A stretch of 64,000 nt of DNA. Origin: DRPN01 sp964599235 (GTDB lineage: Bacteria > Bacteroidota > Bacteroidia > Bacteroidales > VadinHA17). The stretch lies in NCBI GenBank assembly GCA_964599235.1, contig CAZRDX010000017.1:108918-172917 (forward strand), given 5' to 3'. The notes below the pieces were generated by a model. It had not been told where the DNA came from. It did no database searches and saw only the letters and a program-made list of their open reading frames with translations. The number at the start of each line of letters is the position of its first letter. Within the stretch, counting starts at the first letter, position 1. The position numbers were made by a program, and so were the translations under genes. Below, piece by piece: positions 61,401 through 64,000 of this stretch.

Positions 61401-62304
61401 CATGGAGCGACGACCCCGACGAGAGCACCCGCCGGATACGATCAAGATAATCCCCTACGGTACGGGCCAGGTAAGCATCCACCACGGCCGTCTCGGTACG
61501 CGGCAGGAAACGGATGACAGGCGTCAGGAGCGCCGAAGCACTCACATAACGGAACCCCGCCTCCTGCGCCAGACGCACCAGCAGCTCCTCGTGTTGCGTG
61601 TTCCGGTAAGCGTTCATCAGGGCGATGGCCACCGCCTCGTAGCCTTCCGCTTTCTTCTGCCGGAGGAGGGCCAGGCACCGCCGTTCGTCCGGGCTGTGCA
61701 GTACCCGGCCTGCGGCGTCGATACGCTCCTCCACCTCGAGCACCCCTTCGGGCAGGGGCGGCTCCTTACGCACCTCCCTGGCAAAGATGTCGGGACGCTG
61801 CTGGGTGCCGATACGGAGCAGGTCGCCAAAGCCTTTCGTGATCACCAGGAGGGTGCGACTGCCTTTTTTCTCCAGCAGGGCGTTGGTTCCCCGTGTGGTA
61901 CCCAGACGCATGGCCAGGGGGGGCAGCTCTTCGTCGAGGGCGGTGGCCGTGATGAGACGGGCACCCAGCACGGGCGCCTCCTCGCCGGCGGTGAGCTCTA
62001 CCATCTCACCGGCACGGGGCAGGCCGGCCCCCTCCTCCAGCACGAGCGCCCGCGTGGAAGGATCGAACGACACCACGGTACCCCCTGCCCCCTCACGGGC
62101 GGGGACGGTCAGACGATAGCCGTGGAAGATATCCCGCCGCAGGCCCCAGTCGTCCGCGAGGATCAGCCGCTCACCGTGCCTCTCCGTCACCCTGCTGCGC
62201 AGCACCCCGCTGCTCAGCACCTTGCGGCGCACCACCCGGCCGCCGGGGAAAACAGCTATGCAGTCGGTAAAAGTACCTCCGGTATCGGCAAAAAAACGGA
62301 TCAT
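58498..62304 (-). CDS. Fused HyuA-HyuB 5-oxoprolinase (OPLAH-type)
   Basis: A 1268-residue cytoplasmic enzyme with both halves in one chain, as in eukaryotic OPLAH. The HyuA half (about 1-680) shows FADTGGTFTDCIAV at the N-terminus, GTTRGTNALLEKKG, and a second ATP-binding motif FDMGGTSTDVSRY. The HyuB half (about 745-1255) shows NMGSMLQRTALSVNVKERLDFSCAL, SHLPDVTLITPV, HHAEIGGIRPGSMP and the glycine-rich end TPGGGGFGRKK. It should hydrolyse 5-oxoproline to glutamate with ATP, or act on a hydantoin. The coding sequence is visibly richer in G+C than the genes around it. Confidence 0.93.
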   Translation of the reverse strand: MIRFFADTGGTFTDCIAVFPGGRVVRRKVLSSGVLRSRVTERHGERLILADDWGLRRDIFHGYRLTVPAREGAGGTVVSFDPSTRALVLEEGAGLPRAGEMVELTAGEEAPVLGARLITATALDEELPPLAMRLGTTRGTNALLEKKGSRTLLVITKGFGDLLRIGTQQRPDIFAREVRKEPPLPEGVLEVEERIDAAGRVLHSPDERRCLALLRQKKAEGYEAVAIALMNAYRNTQHEELLVRLAQEAGFRYVSASALLTPVIRFLPRTETAVVDAYLARTVGDYLDRIRRVLSSGSSLHVMTSAGGLVRAGDYRPRDSLLSGPAGGVVGAALKGEASGSEHLITFDMGGTSTDVSRYHGRYDYRYELEIGGVHVLAPALTIETVAAGGGSVCWYDGHRLRVGPASAGAAPGPACYGAGGPLTLTDVNLLLGRLDPAAFGIPVVPEAARRRLEELRTAIGDRAGKIPASEELLTGFLDIANEIMAGAIRKISVARGYAPASYDLLAFGGAGGMHAAGVAALLGIRRILIPEDAGLLSAYGIGHAALERFAEQQVLSPLGQCRKELPRLFSATEKKALQELRKEGVAEEEMTIRERLLFMRYQGQESSLEIPWQEGTDPEAAFLEEYRRIFGHVNEQGEIEVESLRVIAVTETSSVPGKKEEPEPYAPAPHHHIRAYVSGAWREVPVFIREEMRPGARLEGFALFLDAHSTTVVEEGWVLHLDAQATAVMEHVHHRGEADKRQRSHSEVTELELFTNRFTFIARNMGSMLQRTALSVNVKERLDFSCALLGPDGGLVVNAPHIPVHLGSLGVCVRKVREVLPMRPGDTVITNHPAYGGSHLPDVTLITPVHDGDELIGYVVNRAHHAEIGGIRPGSMPADATRLAEEGVVIPPMYLVRGGEVRWDDIGKVLTGGPWPTRALHVNLADINAALAANRNGAESLLALVRQEGKEKVSYYMQKVREHAAARMRETLRHIPDGRYEAVEHLDDGTPLRAAVTIRGDRCTIDFSGTGTVHAGNLNATEAIVNGVIIYVLRLLVDEPVPLNDGLFEPVEIILPPGLLNPSFPDDPARCPAIVGGNVEVSQRLTDTLLKPFGILACSQGTMNNLLFGDDTFSYYETIGGGCGAGPSFDGASGVHHHMTNTRITDPEVMEHHYPVRLERFSLRRGSGGKGRHRGGDGLVREILFLRELRLSLLTQHRTVAPYGMAGGEEGQPGEQYLIRAGGTREPLASIDGTTVRAGDRLVIKTPGGGGFGRKKKEEPGKKGTSL

Positions 62305-62313
62305 GGTTCGTAG

Positions 62314-62334
62314 TTTCGAATTTCGAGTTTCGAG
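62314..62334. repeat. Three tandem TTTCGAR heptamers
   Basis: TTTCGAA, TTTCGAG, TTTCGAG in direct tandem, immediately upstream of the 5-oxoprolinase start codon. Confidence 0.8.
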
Positions 62335-62402
62335 TTAGCCGGGACAGAGCGAGGAGGCTTTGTCCACCATAGCTCCGACGCAATAATTCGTACCCGCGGG
62401 CG

Positions 62403-62481
62403 GTCATTAGGCCTTCGGCCGTCAGTTGCTCCTTCGGAGCGTCATTAGCCACTACGTGGCGTCATTGGCTCCTGAGGAGCC
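62403..62481. repeat. Four tandem 18-21-bp hairpin units with GTCA(T/G)T spacers
   Basis: Units begin at 62403, 62421, 62441 and 62461 with GTCATT, GTCAGT, GTCATT, GTCATT. Each is followed by a stem with a 3-nt loop: GGCC-TTC-GGCC, GCTCC-TTC-GGAGC, GCCAC-TAC-GTGGC and GGCTCC-TGA-GGAGCC. Stem sequences differ but stay complementary, so structure is kept rather than sequence. Confidence 0.85.
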
Positions 62482-62599
62482 ATTGCGAGGAGGAGCAACG
62501 GCGTAAGCTGACGAAACAATCCCATCAACCTGCCCCATATCTTTCTCTCCTCATCAATATATCGCTCCCTTCGACCTCTTTTTTTCTACGCACCCCCAG

Positions 62600-62615
62600 C
62601 CCCTCTCAAGAGGGG
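62600..62615. repeat. CCCCTCT-CA-AGAGGGG palindrome
   Basis: A perfect 7-bp inverted repeat with 2-bp centre, of the kind scattered between genes in many Bacteroidetes genomes. Confidence 0.7.
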
Positions 62616-62749
62616 AGCGTCGCGTACAATATTTCAGGTTACGGACATTGCGAGGCTTTCACCGCTGTAGTCCCGAACTTTTCAACTTTTCCACTCTTTA
62701 ACTCTTCAACTTTTTACCCGCCGTAGCCTTGTGCAAAGGCGGGGCTTCA

Positions 62750-64000
62750 TCACCTCTTCAACCTAAACACTCCTCTCGCTCCCCACACATCGATCAGCAG
62801 GGCCGCGGCCGCGATCACGGGCAGGAGTACCTGCTGCGACACCTCCCCACCAGTCAGACGGAGCACCACCCGCACCACCTGCCACAGCCCCAGCATGATG
62901 GCCACGCCGTTGACGAGAAACATCAGGAGGTTGGCCCGGGGGCCGTTGACCTGCTCTCCCATCAGGGTGCGGTCGTTGACCACCCGGAAGAGGAAGAGGG
63001 TGATCAGCGGCAGGATGAGGCCGTTGAGGGCCTGGGCGAGGATGATCACCGGCACGGGTTTCACGCCGGAGAGACCGAAGAGGGTGCCGGTGAGGAGCAC
63101 GCCGCCCCACACCATGATGAAGCGCCGGCCTCCCTTGTCCCATCCGGCATGCTCTCTGTCGCGGAAGAGGGAGCGGGCCGTCAGGGCTGCGGCCAGCGGG
63201 GCGGTGACGGCCGAGGTGAAGCCCGCGGCCAGCATCCCCCCGCCGAAGATGATCACGGCCCACCGTCCCGTGCCCTGCTGCAGCGCCTCCACCAGACCCG
63301 CATAGGAAAAAGGTCCCTTCACCGCCGTGCCGGTGATCAGCACGGCCATGGAGATCAGTCCCCCCAGGGCCACGGCCACGGAAAGACCGAAGCGCATCTC
63401 GCCGAGGGGCGCCTCTTTTTTTGCTATTCCTGAGCCGAGGAAGAGGTTGTAAGGCACGACGGTGGTGCCTATGAGACCCAGGATGAGGAGGCCGCCGCCC
63501 GCCGTGCGGGGCAGGACGGGCACCAGCAGACCGTGGAGCACCTGCCGCGGAGCAGGCCGCACGGAGAGGGCGGTGAGGAAGAAAGCCACACCCATCACGG
63601 CCACGAGCGCTCCCAGCAGACGGGCCACCAGCCCCGTGGAACGGCGCGAGAGCATCACCGCCGCAAAGAGGGTGATGAGCAACACCCACAGCCACGAAGG
63701 CCCCGCCACGATGAAACGCAGGCCGGCCAGCGCCCCGAGGATGTTGCCCGTCTCGTAGGCCGCAGCACCGAGAATGATCGCCCCCACCACCAGCAGCAAC
63801 ACGCCGGTCAGGAAAGGGGTGCCCTCATAACGACGGCGTATGGCCTCCCCCAGCGTGAGACCCGACACCATGGTGAGGCGGGCGGCGGCCTCCTGCAGGA
63901 CAATGCAGGCGATGGTGGAGAAAAGAAGGGCCCACAACAGCTGATAACCATGCGTGGCCCCCGCCTTGGCCGCCGTGGTCACCGTCCCCGGACCGATGAA
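62750..64000 (-). CDS. Nramp-like transporter without the canonical metal motifs (5' partial)
   Basis: The frame runs off the right edge; 416 residues and about ten membrane segments are visible. It belongs to the Nramp-like superfamily: the visible start FIGPGTVTTAAKAGATHGYQ aligns with the TM1 region, and TTVVPYNLFLGSG with TM6. The metal-binding DPGN of TM1 is replaced by GPGT and the MPHN of TM6 by VPYN, so Mn2+/Fe2+ transport is doubtful. YcsG-type proteins of this kind are found beside 5-oxoprolinase genes in other bacteria, as here. The C-terminus (RGVFRLKR) is intact. Confidence 0.85.
   Translation of the reverse strand, partial: FIGPGTVTTAAKAGATHGYQLLWALLFSTIACIVLQEAAARLTMVSGLTLGEAIRRRYEGTPFLTGVLLLVVGAIILGAAAYETGNILGALAGLRFIVAGPSWLWVLLITLFAAVMLSRRSTGLVARLLGALVAVMGVAFFLTALSVRPAPRQVLHGLLVPVLPRTAGGGLLILGLIGTTVVPYNLFLGSGIAKKEAPLGEMRFGLSVAVALGGLISMAVLITGTAVKGPFSYAGLVEALQQGTGRWAVIIFGGGMLAAGFTSAVTAPLAAALTARSLFRDREHAGWDKGGRRFIMVWGGVLLTGTLFGLSGVKPVPVIILAQALNGLILPLITLFLFRVVNDRTLMGEQVNGPRANLLMFLVNGVAIMLGLWQVVRVVLRLTGGEVSQQVLLPVIAAAALLIDVWGARGVFRLKR

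Larger units (their letters stand above)
62305..62749. other. 445-bp intergenic region, mosaic of short repeats
   Basis: No gene is seen. It holds three tandem TTTCGA(A/G) heptamers, four covarying hairpin units, two copies of CATTGCGAGG (62481, 62646), a 16-bp CCCCTCT-CA-AGAGGGG palindrome, degenerate repeats of CAACTTTT and a terminal CCGCC...GGCGG hairpin. This contrasts with gaps under 250 bp elsewhere in the window. Confidence 0.8.

Noticed and set aside
62403..62490. Possible CRISPR array (regularly spaced short units)
   Set aside because: The shared part is only six bases and the variable part is self-complementary, units are 18-21 bp, and no cas genes are near.

Overview
The window is a gene-dense, fairly GC-rich chromosomal segment of a Bacteroidetes bacterium, most likely an anaerobic or microaerobic member of the Bacteroidales. 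Evidence for this is a secreted protease with a type IX secretion (T9SS) tail, the short 286-residue primary sigma factor, a complete Bat aerotolerance locus, a solitary SiaC protein, PorT-like outer-membrane barrels, and many copies of the Bacteroidetes -7 promoter element TAnnTTTG at the expected places. No rRNA, tRNA, insertion sequence, prophage or CRISPR array was seen.

Layout. 1-6.1 kb: the 3' part of a T9SS-exported lysyl-endopeptidase-like protease, overlapping a BtuFCD/FecBCD-type import system (binding protein, permease, ATPase) and a Cys-motif protein of unknown function. 6.1-9.0 kb (minus): TPR membrane protein, lumazine synthase, acyl-CoA synthetase. 9.1-16.2 kb: housekeeping (RecF, DciA-like protein, EEP-family hydrolase, UvrB, sigma factor, HtrA protease). 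16.4-21.6 kb: lysine/diaminopimelate genes (dapF, lysA, aspartate kinase) with an S9 peptidase and an ACT-like protein whose promoter lies inside a perfect inverted repeat. 22-33.4 kb: glycan and nucleotide scavenging (GH29 fucosidase, GH123-like hydrolase, 5'-nucleotidase, a glycosidase-like/FGE fusion, galactose mutarotase). 33.5-43.1 kb (minus): the MoxR-DUF58-BatABCDE locus; BatC carries a long polyglutamine tract. 43.2-48.5 kb: TruA, CapA, RmuC, a sulfotransferase and a GNAT-like protein.

48.7-50.0 kb: a two-gene operon (glycine-rich zinc-ribbon protein and DUF89 phosphatase-like protein) behind a canonical Bacteroidetes promoter with a perfect 14-bp palindrome between its -33 and -7 elements. 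50.0-56.8 kb is the most unusual part: an operon for a DsrE-family protein, TusA, an MvhD-like subunit, a QmoA-like HdrA, a second HdrA, a small winged-helix protein and a membrane HdrC/cytochrome-b (QmoC-like) subunit. It is divergent from a CRP/FNR regulator, with a perfect TGTGA-N6-TCACA site between them. This looks like a quinone-linked, heterodisulfide-reductase-like complex coupled to a persulfide carrier pair, without HdrB, AprAB, Sat or DsrAB in the window.

56.8-64.0 kb (minus): two outer-membrane barrels, a fused HyuAB-type 5-oxoprolinase, a 445-bp intergenic mosaic of small repeats including four tandem covarying hairpins, and the 5'-truncated gene of an Nramp-like transporter that lacks the usual metal-binding motifs.
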